From contig JBLKOM010000006.1 in assembly GCA_047602755.1 (NCBI GenBank), forward strand, positions 1 to 64,000: a stretch of 64,000 nucleotides of DNA, written 5' to 3'. This stretch comes from JACJVV01 sp047602755 (lineage in GTDB: Archaea > Nanobdellota > Nanobdellia > Woesearchaeales > JACJVV01). This document shows, piece by piece, positions 35,638 through 44,476 of this stretch. A model generated the notes under the pieces. The model was given only the letters and a program-made list of their open reading frames with translations, did not search any database and had not been told where the DNA came from. Each line of letters opens with the position of its first letter. Position 1 is the stretch's first letter. A program made the position numbers and the translations under genes.

Positions 35638-35694
35638 TTAAAAAATAATTTATAGTTGAAAAATTATAAAAAAGAAATAAATTCTAATGCTATT

Positions 35695-37710
35695 CTAACC
35701 AACAGTGTAACCATCATCTACATCAACTGTTATTTCTTTTCCAGAAATATTAAGATAATTATCATACTTTTTTAAATATATTTTCTTATTTTTTATTACT
35801 AAAGGAATTTTAAAGAATTCATCAATTTTTATTTCAGAAGAATTGTTTTCTAACTCACCACATTTAACAGAATCTCCAGGATTTCCATCAACTTCAATTA
35901 ATACTACGTCTTTATCATCAAGACTTGATGCAGCAAGCAACATTCCTTCACTTAACTGACCACCTAACTTTGCAGGTTTAAGATTAGAGACTACAATTAT
36001 TTTTTTATTAACTAAAGCTTCAGCATTATAATATTTTTGCAAGCCTGCAACTAATTGCCTAGGTTTTTCCTCGCCAACATTTATTTTCATGACTATTAAC
36101 TTATCACTTTCAGGATGATTCTCTGCTGATAATATTTTTGCAACTTTAAGATTAGCAATATAATTTTCTACTTTTGGTTTTTCCACTTTTCGTAGTACAA
36201 TCTCACCAACACCAATTTTATGATTAGTCAAGTCAAATCCAAGATCTTTCCAAGAAAGATTTTGTTTGCCTAATTGTTTTTGAATTTCTTTTGAATATGA
36301 GGGCATAATAGGTGCTAATAAAATTGATAAATTTTTAACAATGTTTAAGCATAACGACATTGTTTCTGGTGCAGTTTCTTTATTTTTCCAAGGTTCATTA
36401 TCTTGCATATAACGATTACCTATTGAAGATATTTCAAGTATAAATGAAACTGCTTGTTTAAAGTCTCTTCTTTCATATGCTGACTTTACTTTATCAAATA
36501 AAGAAGTAATCTCCTTAATTATTGGATTATCTTTGTCAAATGTTGTTATTTCTGAATTTAAAGTTTTGTTTGTAAATGATAATGAACGATAACAAAAATT
36601 AGATATGTTGCCAACTATTTCACTATTTATTCTTTCAACTAACAAATCTTCTGAATAATCTCCATCACCATCTATAGGCATACATGATAAAACAAAAAAT
36701 CTAAATGGATCAACACCATAATTTTCTGCTTGTTTAAACGGATCAATAACATTACCTGTTGATTTACCCATTTTTGAACCGCCAAGATTTAAGAAACCAT
36801 GAACAAATAATTCTTTAGGTAAAGGAACTTTAGCTGAAATTAACATTGCAGGCCAAAAAGCTGCATGAAAGCGTAAAATATCTTTACCAATACAATGAAT
36901 ATCAGCAGGCCATATATTGCTAAATTTGTTTATCGAAGTTTTTGAGTCTTCTGAAATTTCTGAATTCTCTGCATCTTCATCACCATAACCTGGACCTGTA
37001 ATATAATTGGAAAGCGCATCACACCATACATACATAACATGATCTGAATCATCTGGGATTGGAATTCCCCAAGGTAATGCTTGTTTGCTTCTTGAGAAAC
37101 TTATATCTTTAGCATCTTTTAAAAAAGATAATATTTCATTCTTTCTAGTCTCTGGGACAATTTTATATTCATCTCTTGAGATTATATCAATAATCTGTTC
37201 CTTATATTTAGACAATCTGAAAAAGTAATTTTCTTCTTCAATCTCTTCTAGTTCTCGTGTTGGATGATTTGGACATTTACCTTCAATTAATTCTTTTTCT
37301 GTCTTAAATGATTCACAACCCACACAATATAATCCTGTATATTTTTGTTTATATAAATCTCCTGCTTCAATAAGTTTTTTCCATAATTTTTGAGCACCTT
37401 TGTAATGTAATTCTTTATCAGAAGTACGAATAAAATAATCATATTCAATATTTAATTTATTATACAGTTCCATAAAAATTTTAACATTCTCATCTAAAAA
37501 TTCAATAATATCTTTACCTGCTAATTTTGCAGTTCGCCAATTCTTAATTCCATGTTCATCAGTACCTGTTTGAAACCATACTTCTTTACCAAGCAATTTG
37601 TAAAATCTAGCTAAACAATCTGCTTGTATTATTTCTAGAGCATGACCCATATGGGGTTTTCCGTTTGGATAAGCTATTGCAGTTGTTATATAGTATTTCT
37701 TGTCAACCAT
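35695..37710 (-). CDS. metG: Methionyl-tRNA synthetase with C-terminal tRNA-binding domain
   Basis: 671 residues. Class I signature PHMGH (residues 19-23), a knuckle-type zinc insertion with paired Cys (GCESFKTE ... GKCPNHPT), the second signature as KMGKS (GSKMGKSTGN), then the helical anticodon-binding domain and a C-terminal OB-fold of the Trbp111/EMAP type (VAKILSAENHPESDKLIVMK ... SNLKPAKLGGQLSEGMLLAA). It charges tRNA-Met. The fused OB-fold is common in bacterial MetRS and in some archaea. KMGKS instead of KMSKS is a known variant. Confidence 0.95.
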   Translation of the reverse strand: MVDKKYYITTAIAYPNGKPHMGHALEIIQADCLARFYKLLGKEVWFQTGTDEHGIKNWRTAKLAGKDIIEFLDENVKIFMELYNKLNIEYDYFIRTSDKELHYKGAQKLWKKLIEAGDLYKQKYTGLYCVGCESFKTEKELIEGKCPNHPTRELEEIEEENYFFRLSKYKEQIIDIISRDEYKIVPETRKNEILSFLKDAKDISFSRSKQALPWGIPIPDDSDHVMYVWCDALSNYITGPGYGDEDAENSEISEDSKTSINKFSNIWPADIHCIGKDILRFHAAFWPAMLISAKVPLPKELFVHGFLNLGGSKMGKSTGNVIDPFKQAENYGVDPFRFFVLSCMPIDGDGDYSEDLLVERINSEIVGNISNFCYRSLSFTNKTLNSEITTFDKDNPIIKEITSLFDKVKSAYERRDFKQAVSFILEISSIGNRYMQDNEPWKNKETAPETMSLCLNIVKNLSILLAPIMPSYSKEIQKQLGKQNLSWKDLGFDLTNHKIGVGEIVLRKVEKPKVENYIANLKVAKILSAENHPESDKLIVMKINVGEEKPRQLVAGLQKYYNAEALVNKKIIVVSNLKPAKLGGQLSEGMLLAASSLDDKDVVLIEVDGNPGDSVKCGELENNSSEIKIDEFFKIPLVIKNKKIYLKKYDNYLNISGKEITVDVDDGYTVG

Positions 37711-37838
37711 ATCCTTGTAAAATCTGCAATAATATATAAAGCTTCTGTGAGTATAATAAAAAAATCATAATTGAAAATTAATAGCAAAAGAATTTATAGT
37801 ATTAGAATAGTATATAGAATAAGATATAAAAAAATAAA

Positions 37839-38516
37839 TTATTGAATCTTTACTTCATGAATTATTGCTGATAAAACACGCATCTGTGTACCTACAAAAT
37901 TTGAAGAATAATCTCTATGATTTGCAACAATATTTGCTGCTTGTAAAGTATCTTCTGCAGCATATCCTGCAACTACCATCACAACACCCTTTCCGTTAGG
38001 GTATAATCTAATAAAACCTCTACCTGGTGTGTATCCATCAGCACAATGCTCTGGATTACCATGGAAATGTGCAGCAACCCAATTAACACAAGGACCACCA
38101 ACTACTATTAAATTTTTATCTTTTAAATTTTCAAGTGTTAAAGAAGTATCTAAAATAGTATTTGCTGCTGAATCACGTTTTTTATTAAAAACATCCATAT
38201 ATAATTTTGTCAATTCTTCAGTAACATTACCATCAGTAACATCTATTTGGAATAAGTCTGTTTCGCCTCTGTCAACAATGTCTCTAAGATTTTCCTGTAA
38301 TGAGTTAGCAATAACTGCTGTTGAGATAACATCTGCAGACTTTGCAAATTCACCAACAACAAAAGAAACATCAAGTCTATCATTATTAATAAAAAAATTA
38401 GGATATTCCTCCAAATCTAATCGTTCAACAATTATATCTGCTGAATTAACATAAAATATAGTAAAAACTAACATAATTCCCAAAGATAAAAATAATTTTT
38501 TATTATAGTTTCGCAT
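37839..38516 (-). CDS. Secreted S-layer-type domain protein
   Basis: 225 residues with a signal peptide (SLGIMLVFTIFYVNSA). The remainder matches the repeat domain of archaeal S-layer proteins of the methanogen/Thermococcus type: DVISTAVIAN, LIVVGGPCVNWVAAHFHG, GYTPGRGFIRLYPNGKG and VVAGYAAEDTLQAANIVANH. S-layer proteins carry this domain in longer chains; here it stands alone without stalk or anchor, so it may be a soluble or lattice-associated piece. Confidence 0.75.
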   Translation of the reverse strand: MRNYNKKLFLSLGIMLVFTIFYVNSADIIVERLDLEEYPNFFINNDRLDVSFVVGEFAKSADVISTAVIANSLQENLRDIVDRGETDLFQIDVTDGNVTEELTKLYMDVFNKKRDSAANTILDTSLTLENLKDKNLIVVGGPCVNWVAAHFHGNPEHCADGYTPGRGFIRLYPNGKGVVMVVAGYAAEDTLQAANIVANHRDYSSNFVGTQMRVLSAIIHEVKIQ

Positions 38517-38591
38517 ATTTATACGTAAAGAGTTATTATATATAAATATTATGTAATAGATTTTATAAATAAAAAGTAATAATAATATTAT

Positions 38592-39797
38592 ATGAGCTTT
38601 AAAGCAGTAAAAGGGACAAGAGATTTTTATCCTGAAATTATGGAATCAAGGATAAGTATGTTTAATACAATTAGAAAAACAGCTAAAAGATATGGTTTCA
38701 ATCAAGTAGATACACCTGCATTTGAAGAAATTAAATTATTAACAGCTAAATCAGGTGAAGAAGTTAAAAATCAAATTTTTGTTATGGAAAAAAGATCTAA
38801 TGAAGAAATTGGATTAAGATTTGATTTAACTGTCCCATTAACAAGAATGTTTATTGAAAAGCAAAAAGAATTACCTAAACCAGTAAAATGGTTTTATATA
38901 TCACCTATGTGGAGATATGAACAACCACAAAAAGGAAGATTAAGAGAATTCTATCAATTTGGTGTTGAACTTTTTGGATCAGATAAAGTACAAGCAGATG
39001 CTGAAGTTATAAGTCTTGCAATAGATTCACTAACTAATTTGGGATTAACAGAAAAAGATATTGTAATTAAGATTAATAATAGAGAATCATTAGAAAAATT
39101 TCTTAATAAAATAAAAGTTAAAGATACTGAAAGAGTTATAAGAATAATTGATAAAAAATCAAAAATAAGTGAAAATGATTTTAAGAAAGAACTTGAATTT
39201 TTAGAGCTAGAACAACAAAAAGAATTATTAAGATATCTTAATTCTACAGAATTACCTGATGAATTAAAACAATTATTTGAATTATTAAAGAGTTCTGGAA
39301 AAGATAAATACGTAGAATATTCTCCCGAAATTGCACGAGGATTAGCATATTATACAGGAACAGTTTTTGAATGTTCAGATAGAAGAGGAGAATATAGAGC
39401 TATTCTTGGTGGTGGACGATATGATAAAATGGTTGAGCAATTTGGTGGACAAAATTGTCCTGCAACAGGTTTTGCAATGGGAGATGTAGTAATAGAATTG
39501 TTTTTAAGAGATAAAGGATTATGGGAAATACCTAAAAAAGAAATTGATTATTATATAGCTCCTGTGAATAATGAATATATTAATCTTGCTTTAGAAATTA
39601 CAAATAATCTAAGAAAAAATTATAATGTAGAAATAGATTTATTGGAAAGAAAACTTTCAAAACAATTTAATTATGCTGATAATATAAATGCTAAAAATGT
39701 AATTATAGTTGGTGATGAAACCAAAGAAGGAAAAGTTAAAATAAAAGAAATGATTTCTGGAACAGAAAAAGAAGTAGATATTAAATCTTTAAAATAA
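38592..39797 (+). CDS. hisS: Histidyl-tRNA synthetase
   Basis: 401 residues, class II: VKGTRDFYPE start, motif 2 with FDLTVPLTRMF and SPMWRYEQPQKGRLREFYQFGVELFGS, histidine-specific RGLAYYTGTVFE, motif 3 region LGGGRYDKMVEQFGG, and a C-terminal anticodon-binding domain (YYIAPVNNEYINLALEI). Charges tRNA-His. Slightly shorter than typical bacterial HisRS. Divergent from the S-layer-type gene. Confidence 0.95.
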   Translation: MSFKAVKGTRDFYPEIMESRISMFNTIRKTAKRYGFNQVDTPAFEEIKLLTAKSGEEVKNQIFVMEKRSNEEIGLRFDLTVPLTRMFIEKQKELPKPVKWFYISPMWRYEQPQKGRLREFYQFGVELFGSDKVQADAEVISLAIDSLTNLGLTEKDIVIKINNRESLEKFLNKIKVKDTERVIRIIDKKSKISENDFKKELEFLELEQQKELLRYLNSTELPDELKQLFELLKSSGKDKYVEYSPEIARGLAYYTGTVFECSDRRGEYRAILGGGRYDKMVEQFGGQNCPATGFAMGDVVIELFLRDKGLWEIPKKEIDYYIAPVNNEYINLALEITNNLRKNYNVEIDLLERKLSKQFNYADNINAKNVIIVGDETKEGKVKIKEMISGTEKEVDIKSLK

Positions 39798-39863
39798 ATA
39801 TACTATATAATCCAAATTAGAATATATAATTCTTTAAATATGTGTCATTGCATTTAATATTAG

Positions 39864-41216
39864 ATGAGTAAAAGAAAAAATCGTAGTAATAATGGGATAA
39901 GAGAAAAAAATATTAAAAGTAATCAAGGAAATAAATTATTAGCACATGTTGAAATTATGCATTCTGACTTTAATTTTAATTTAGAAGCATTTAGAGATAA
40001 TACTATTACTTTAAGAATTAATGATGCTGAAAGTATTAATCCTCAAAAGATAGCAAGTGAATTAGTAGCTTTTTATGAATATAGTGAATCTGAAATGAAT
40101 CAACCTGAAGCAGAAATAAGAACATTTGAGGAAGAGGGAGCATTTGGATTAGAGATAAAAACATCCAAAAATACTTTAGAAGAGTCACTAAAATATTCGG
40201 CACAAATGTTGGAGTATACAAAAAAAGGATTACCTTCATTAAGTAACGGTATAATAAATTTGGTTTCAAAATTAACAATTGATGATGTAATAAAACTAAA
40301 TGGGCAAAGATTATATCCCGAAGATGTTATTGTATATACTCATGAAGATGAAAAAACAATTTTTTATCAACGTGAGGGTTATTTCATGTTTACGAATTCA
40401 CCCTTCTCTGAAGCAATAAGAAAACAGTTCAAACTTTTAGTAGAAACAAGAGGAGGATATGATTTATTTGCAAAAGGAATACATACTGATTTAATGAATT
40501 TATTAAATGCAGAAATAAAACACTTTGGGAATAGAGCAGAAGCATTTTCAGAAGAGGGAGATCAACATGATATAGAAGGAGATATTCTCATGGCTTTTCA
40601 TAAATATTCAAAAGCATTTTATGATCTTGAAAGAGCAAGAATAGTTCAAACATTTATTTTAAGAAATGAAAAACAAGAAGATAAAAGAATTGGATTTTTT
40701 TGTCAATCAAGAGAAAATATGCATAAGATTATGATTGCTGAAATGTTAGTTTTAGAAAATATAGTAAGATATAATCGAGATTATAATTTACTAAAAAGAT
40801 TCATTGATAGAAGTAAAAAAATTATGAATCAATACGTAAATGATATGAAAAATAAGTCAAAAACTCTTTATAGTCATAGTATAGAAAATTCAGATGAGTT
40901 TTTAGAAATAATTCTTAATAAACAGGATTTTCAAGAAAAGATTGATGATCTAAAAGAATATTTAGATCTAGTAAAGATGAAAAGACAAGATGTAGATAGG
41001 TTAGAGCATATATCCATGTGTGAGGGAAAGGATTATATTGCAACAGAATATAGTACAAAAGAAGATAGTTTAGCTGATAGATTGTTTAGATTAATGCCTA
41101 TTGCTGATCCTGCAAAATTTGTAATGCCTACTTTAAGCACAATTATAAGAATAAGAAGTGATCCTCTATATCTTAGAATTTTACCTGAGTCACCATTACT
41201 TTTATATGTTGAATAA
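39864..41216 (+). CDS. Hypothetical helical protein
   Basis: 450 residues, soluble, not recognised. A basic N-terminal tail (MSKRKNRSNNGIREKN) precedes an alpha/beta part (~30-140) and a long helical region with TPR-like character (ILMAFHKYSKAFYDLERARIV). The C-terminal ~50 residues are hydrophobic without clear membrane helices. It lies 66 bp downstream of hisS and 72 bp upstream of a nucleotidyltransferase gene on the same strand, so these may be one transcription unit. Confidence 0.55.
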   Translation: MSKRKNRSNNGIREKNIKSNQGNKLLAHVEIMHSDFNFNLEAFRDNTITLRINDAESINPQKIASELVAFYEYSESEMNQPEAEIRTFEEEGAFGLEIKTSKNTLEESLKYSAQMLEYTKKGLPSLSNGIINLVSKLTIDDVIKLNGQRLYPEDVIVYTHEDEKTIFYQREGYFMFTNSPFSEAIRKQFKLLVETRGGYDLFAKGIHTDLMNLLNAEIKHFGNRAEAFSEEGDQHDIEGDILMAFHKYSKAFYDLERARIVQTFILRNEKQEDKRIGFFCQSRENMHKIMIAEMLVLENIVRYNRDYNLLKRFIDRSKKIMNQYVNDMKNKSKTLYSHSIENSDEFLEIILNKQDFQEKIDDLKEYLDLVKMKRQDVDRLEHISMCEGKDYIATEYSTKEDSLADRLFRLMPIADPAKFVMPTLSTIIRIRSDPLYLRILPESPLLLYVE

Positions 41217-41288
41217 TTAGTTATTCATTCTTAAATAGTAATAAAGTTTTAATAACCATTATACTAATTTAGTCTTTAGGGGTAGTGT

Positions 41289-42086
41289 ATGGAGTTCAAA
41301 ATAAAACACAAAGAAAATCCTAACAAGGATAAATACAGTAAGAATGATATAGATATAGCATATGAATTCTCTAAAAAAGTTGTTAAAGAATTTGGATCAT
41401 TTGTTAAAAGTGTAGTATTATTTGGAAGTACAGTTAGAAAAGAACAAAAAAGACATGATATTGATATTCTTATAATAGTTAATGATGTAACTGTGACAAT
41501 TACTGAAGAAGTTGTAGAAGCATATCGTGTTATACTTGAAAAAATAATAAGGGATACATCTAATAAATTACATGTTACAACATTAAAAATGAGTAATTTC
41601 TGGGATTATATGCGTAAAGGTGATCCACTAGGAGTTAATATTCTTAGAGATGGTGTTGCATTATATGATATTAGTTTATTCGAACCACTAAGAATTTTGC
41701 TAGCTCAAGGTAGAGTGTCTCCGAGTAAAGAAACAATAAATATATATATAAACAAATCAATGGGCAGTATGCTTAATTCTAAAAATCATTTACTTCATGC
41801 CACGTTAGATTTATATTGGGGTGTTATAGATATATCTCATGCAGCATTAATGAGTCATCACATTATTTCTGAAACACCAGCACATGTTGCAGATAAATTA
41901 CAAGAAGTATTTGTAAAAAAAGAAAAATTAGAACAAAAATATGTCAACACAATGAGAAAATTTTATAATCTTTCAAAATCAATAATTCATAATGAAATTT
42001 CAACAATATCAGGTCATGATTATGACAAATATTACAAAGAAGGCCAAGAATATATTGAAAGAATAAGAAAATTAATAAGAAAATAA
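41289..42086 (+). CDS. Nucleotidyltransferase with C-terminal HEPN-like helical domain
   Basis: 265 residues. VKSVVLFGSTVRKEQKRHDIDIL is the GSxxR-x9-DxD active-site loop of the MNT-type polymerase-beta nucleotidyltransferase fold. Residues ~155-265 are a helical bundle (LLHATLDLYWGVIDISHAAL ... IRKLIRK) resembling HEPN domains, usually the separate partner of MNT proteins. No RxxxxH RNase motif was found. It may modify a protein or tRNA with nucleotides. AGGGGTAG precedes the ATG as a ribosome-binding site. Confidence 0.7.
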   Translation: MEFKIKHKENPNKDKYSKNDIDIAYEFSKKVVKEFGSFVKSVVLFGSTVRKEQKRHDIDILIIVNDVTVTITEEVVEAYRVILEKIIRDTSNKLHVTTLKMSNFWDYMRKGDPLGVNILRDGVALYDISLFEPLRILLAQGRVSPSKETINIYINKSMGSMLNSKNHLLHATLDLYWGVIDISHAALMSHHIISETPAHVADKLQEVFVKKEKLEQKYVNTMRKFYNLSKSIIHNEISTISGHDYDKYYKEGQEYIERIRKLIRK

Positions 42087-42092
42087 AAAAAT

Positions 42093-43475
42093 TTAGTTCT
42101 TAAATAAAATATACAACAATAAAACTATTCCTAAAAGTAAAACTAGTATCAATCCTATATACAAAATAAAAAACATATCAACTGAATCATCTTTTGCAGT
42201 ATCAGTTCCTAAAGATGGTTGAGATGGAATAGGCTGTGCAATTGTTAAACCTGAATCCTCTGGTCCAATAACTTCTACATTTCTAGGAATAGTAGTTGAA
42301 TCATTTGGTTTTTCGATTGGTTCATCAAGACATGATCTAACAAATAGAGTAGCAGTTTGCTGATCTGTAATTGTACCACGATCATTTCTTATAATTATAT
42401 TGAATCTATAAGCACCAGCTCTTGCCATACTTGGTATAATTATAGGAAAACGATTTGCTAGTGTTTCACCATCAAATAAATCTATATTTGTAATTGTATT
42501 ATAATACTTTAATGCTTCATTTTCAACAATTATTTCTGCATTACGTTGTCTATTTAATCCAATGTTTCTTATTCCAACAGTTAGTGTAGATTGCCTATCT
42601 TCACATAATAAAATTGAATCAGGATTTAAATCTAAACGAATAATGCTTAAATCATCACGTTCTTTTCGGATATCAAATATAACAGTATATTGCTCACCAT
42701 GTTTTGCTCTATAATCATCTTCACCAATCACTCTAAGAAAAACATTATGCCGACCTTGGTCAGCATCTCTATCAATACTAAATGAAACTATCTCAGTTTC
42801 TCTTTTATTAGCATCTATACTACCAATTTTATCTTCTTCATCAATGTCTAATTTGTTTCCATCTTCTTTTATACTTAATACGATATCTTCAATTCTTAAA
42901 TCTGCACCAGTAGAATATCTATTTCTGATAGTAAATTCAAAATCACCAGAATCACCAATTTTCATACTACTTATTCTTCTTCCATTAGTTACTCTTTCTT
43001 GAGAATCACCATGTGTAAGAGTTACTCTTTCAAATTCAAGCCTATTTCTTCTTTGCATATAAACAGTAACTGTTGCTGTTGAAGAATCAACAGTATCAAT
43101 AAAAGTTACATCTGCAACTTTAAAAGGCTTAGGAACACCTGATGAATCTACTGCATCTAAAGATTCAGGAATTCTTCCTGATAAAACAATTGTTCCAGTA
43201 GATCGACCTACAATACTTAAATTAAGATTATTTATTTCTAAAACTGAAGGCTTATTACTAAATGGTGCTACTGGGTTAATACTATCTATTTCAATAGTAT
43301 TATTTGTATTGAAATTTAAAATTGTTGTTTGATAAATACCAAATCTAGCATCATTAAAATTACTTGCTTCTTGCGTTGCACTACCAATTGTAACTTGTGA
43401 TACATCAGTTATCGCTAAAGCAAAAGAGATACATAAAACAGCTAATAATGCAATTAATAATGAAATTTTTTTCAT
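42093..43475 (-). CDS. Cell-surface protein with CARDB-like domains and C-terminal anchor
   Basis: 460 residues: signal peptide (LLIALLAVLCISFALA), an N-terminal beta domain with YMQRRNRLEFERVTLTHGD, CARDB/Ig-like domains (LRIEDIVLSIKEDG, LLCEDRQSTLTVGIRNIGLN), a Pro/Ser stalk and a single C-terminal membrane helix. It is a paralogue of 44477-45934: same order, the same MQRRN-x-x-E and CEDR motifs. The ATG follows GGTGGGGGGC, a G-rich ribosome-binding site. The two may build one surface complex. Confidence 0.75.
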   Translation of the reverse strand: MKKISLLIALLAVLCISFALAITDVSQVTIGSATQEASNFNDARFGIYQTTILNFNTNNTIEIDSINPVAPFSNKPSVLEINNLNLSIVGRSTGTIVLSGRIPESLDAVDSSGVPKPFKVADVTFIDTVDSSTATVTVYMQRRNRLEFERVTLTHGDSQERVTNGRRISSMKIGDSGDFEFTIRNRYSTGADLRIEDIVLSIKEDGNKLDIDEEDKIGSIDANKRETEIVSFSIDRDADQGRHNVFLRVIGEDDYRAKHGEQYTVIFDIRKERDDLSIIRLDLNPDSILLCEDRQSTLTVGIRNIGLNRQRNAEIIVENEALKYYNTITNIDLFDGETLANRFPIIIPSMARAGAYRFNIIIRNDRGTITDQQTATLFVRSCLDEPIEKPNDSTTIPRNVEVIGPEDSGLTIAQPIPSQPSLGTDTAKDDSVDMFFILYIGLILVLLLGIVLLLYILFKN

Positions 43476-43688
43476 TTTTTAAGCCCCCCACCTAAATATA
43501 ATAAATATAATCAAAATATTTGTAATATTATTTTTTAAAGTATATAATTCAATTTATGATAGAATTATTTTGCTATTTTTAAATGTTTTGGTTTGTTACT
43601 ATTATTTAGTAACTAACTTTGTAAAGATTTACTGTTTTTTAGATGAAGATAGGTAATTAATATAAATATCAAGCAAGAAATAAACAAT

Positions 43689-44279
43689 ATGAACAGATTT
43701 GAAGATATAAATAAATTTCTTGAAGAAAAGAAAAAAATTTTAACAAAAGATGACTTATCCAAAAAAGGTTCAATAGATATAGAAATAAAATCTTTAGTTG
43801 AACAAATAAATAATAATCCTGATTTATGCACTACAAGTAGTTGTGCGGGAAGAATTACACTTCTTGAAAGAAAATCTAATAAGAAAATTGATTCAAAATG
43901 GTTGTATTCAAGCCATCAACCTGTAGACCCTGAGATAATTATCAAACACTTAGAATCAAATAATGACGTTTGGCTTATGCAAGAGTCATGTATACTACAT
44001 GTTTTTGTAAGAACATTTGAAGCTGCAGAGAGATTTCTAAAAGCTTGCAGACAAGTTGGTTTTAAAAGAAGTGGAATCACTGCAATAAGTGGAAGAATAA
44101 TGATTGAGACGATGGGAAATGAAAAAGTTGAAGCTTTACTAATCAAAAATGGAAATAAAATTGTAGATGATAATTATGTAAAAATAATTATTAAAGAATC
44201 TAATGATAGAATGCTTAAGAATAGAGCGAAGATGGATAAACTTTTAGAGGTGATTCAATTTGATAAATCAAAAAAGTAA
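43689..44279 (+). CDS. taw3: tRNA wybutosine-synthesizing protein 3 (Taw3/TYW3)
   Basis: 196 residues with the TYW3 motifs TTSSCAGRITLLE, WLYSSHQPVDPEII, LMQESCILHVFVRT, GFKRSGITAI and RIMIETMG. It N-methylates the tricyclic base at position 37 of tRNA-Phe using SAM. Full length. The small membrane-protein gene overlaps its 3' end by 20 bp. Confidence 0.93.
   Translation: MNRFEDINKFLEEKKKILTKDDLSKKGSIDIEIKSLVEQINNNPDLCTTSSCAGRITLLERKSNKKIDSKWLYSSHQPVDPEIIIKHLESNNDVWLMQESCILHVFVRTFEAAERFLKACRQVGFKRSGITAISGRIMIETMGNEKVEALLIKNGNKIVDDNYVKIIIKESNDRMLKNRAKMDKLLEVIQFDKSKK
44247..44255 (+). promoter_or_regulatory. Shine-Dalgarno site GAGGTGATT deciding a TTG start
   Basis: A full-strength SD sequence inside the 3' end of taw3, four nt before TTG 44260; it supports that non-ATG start. 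Confidence 0.75.
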
Positions 44280-44454
44280 AGAAATATTGTTAAAAACTGT
44301 TGCAATAATTATGATTGCTTATTTGGTAGTTACTTTAACATTAACAGTTATGGGTGAAAGGGATGCATGGATTTTCTGGACATCTGCTGCATTTGTATTT
44401 GTATATGCAAAATATATAATACCAATAGTAAAGAAAGATTTTACAAAAAAATAA
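44260..44454 (+). CDS. Small two-helix membrane protein (TTG start)
   Basis: 64 residues, two membrane helices (TVAIIMIAYLVVTLTLTVM and WTSAAFVFVYAKYIIPIV). The only plausible start is TTG at 44260, backed by the strong SD GAGGTGATT. It overlaps taw3 by 20 bp, so translation is likely coupled. Unknown function. Confidence 0.7.
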   Translation: MINQKSKEILLKTVAIIMIAYLVVTLTLTVMGERDAWIFWTSAAFVFVYAKYIIPIVKKDFTKK

Positions 44455-44476
44455 AATAATAAGAAAAAAAATCTAT

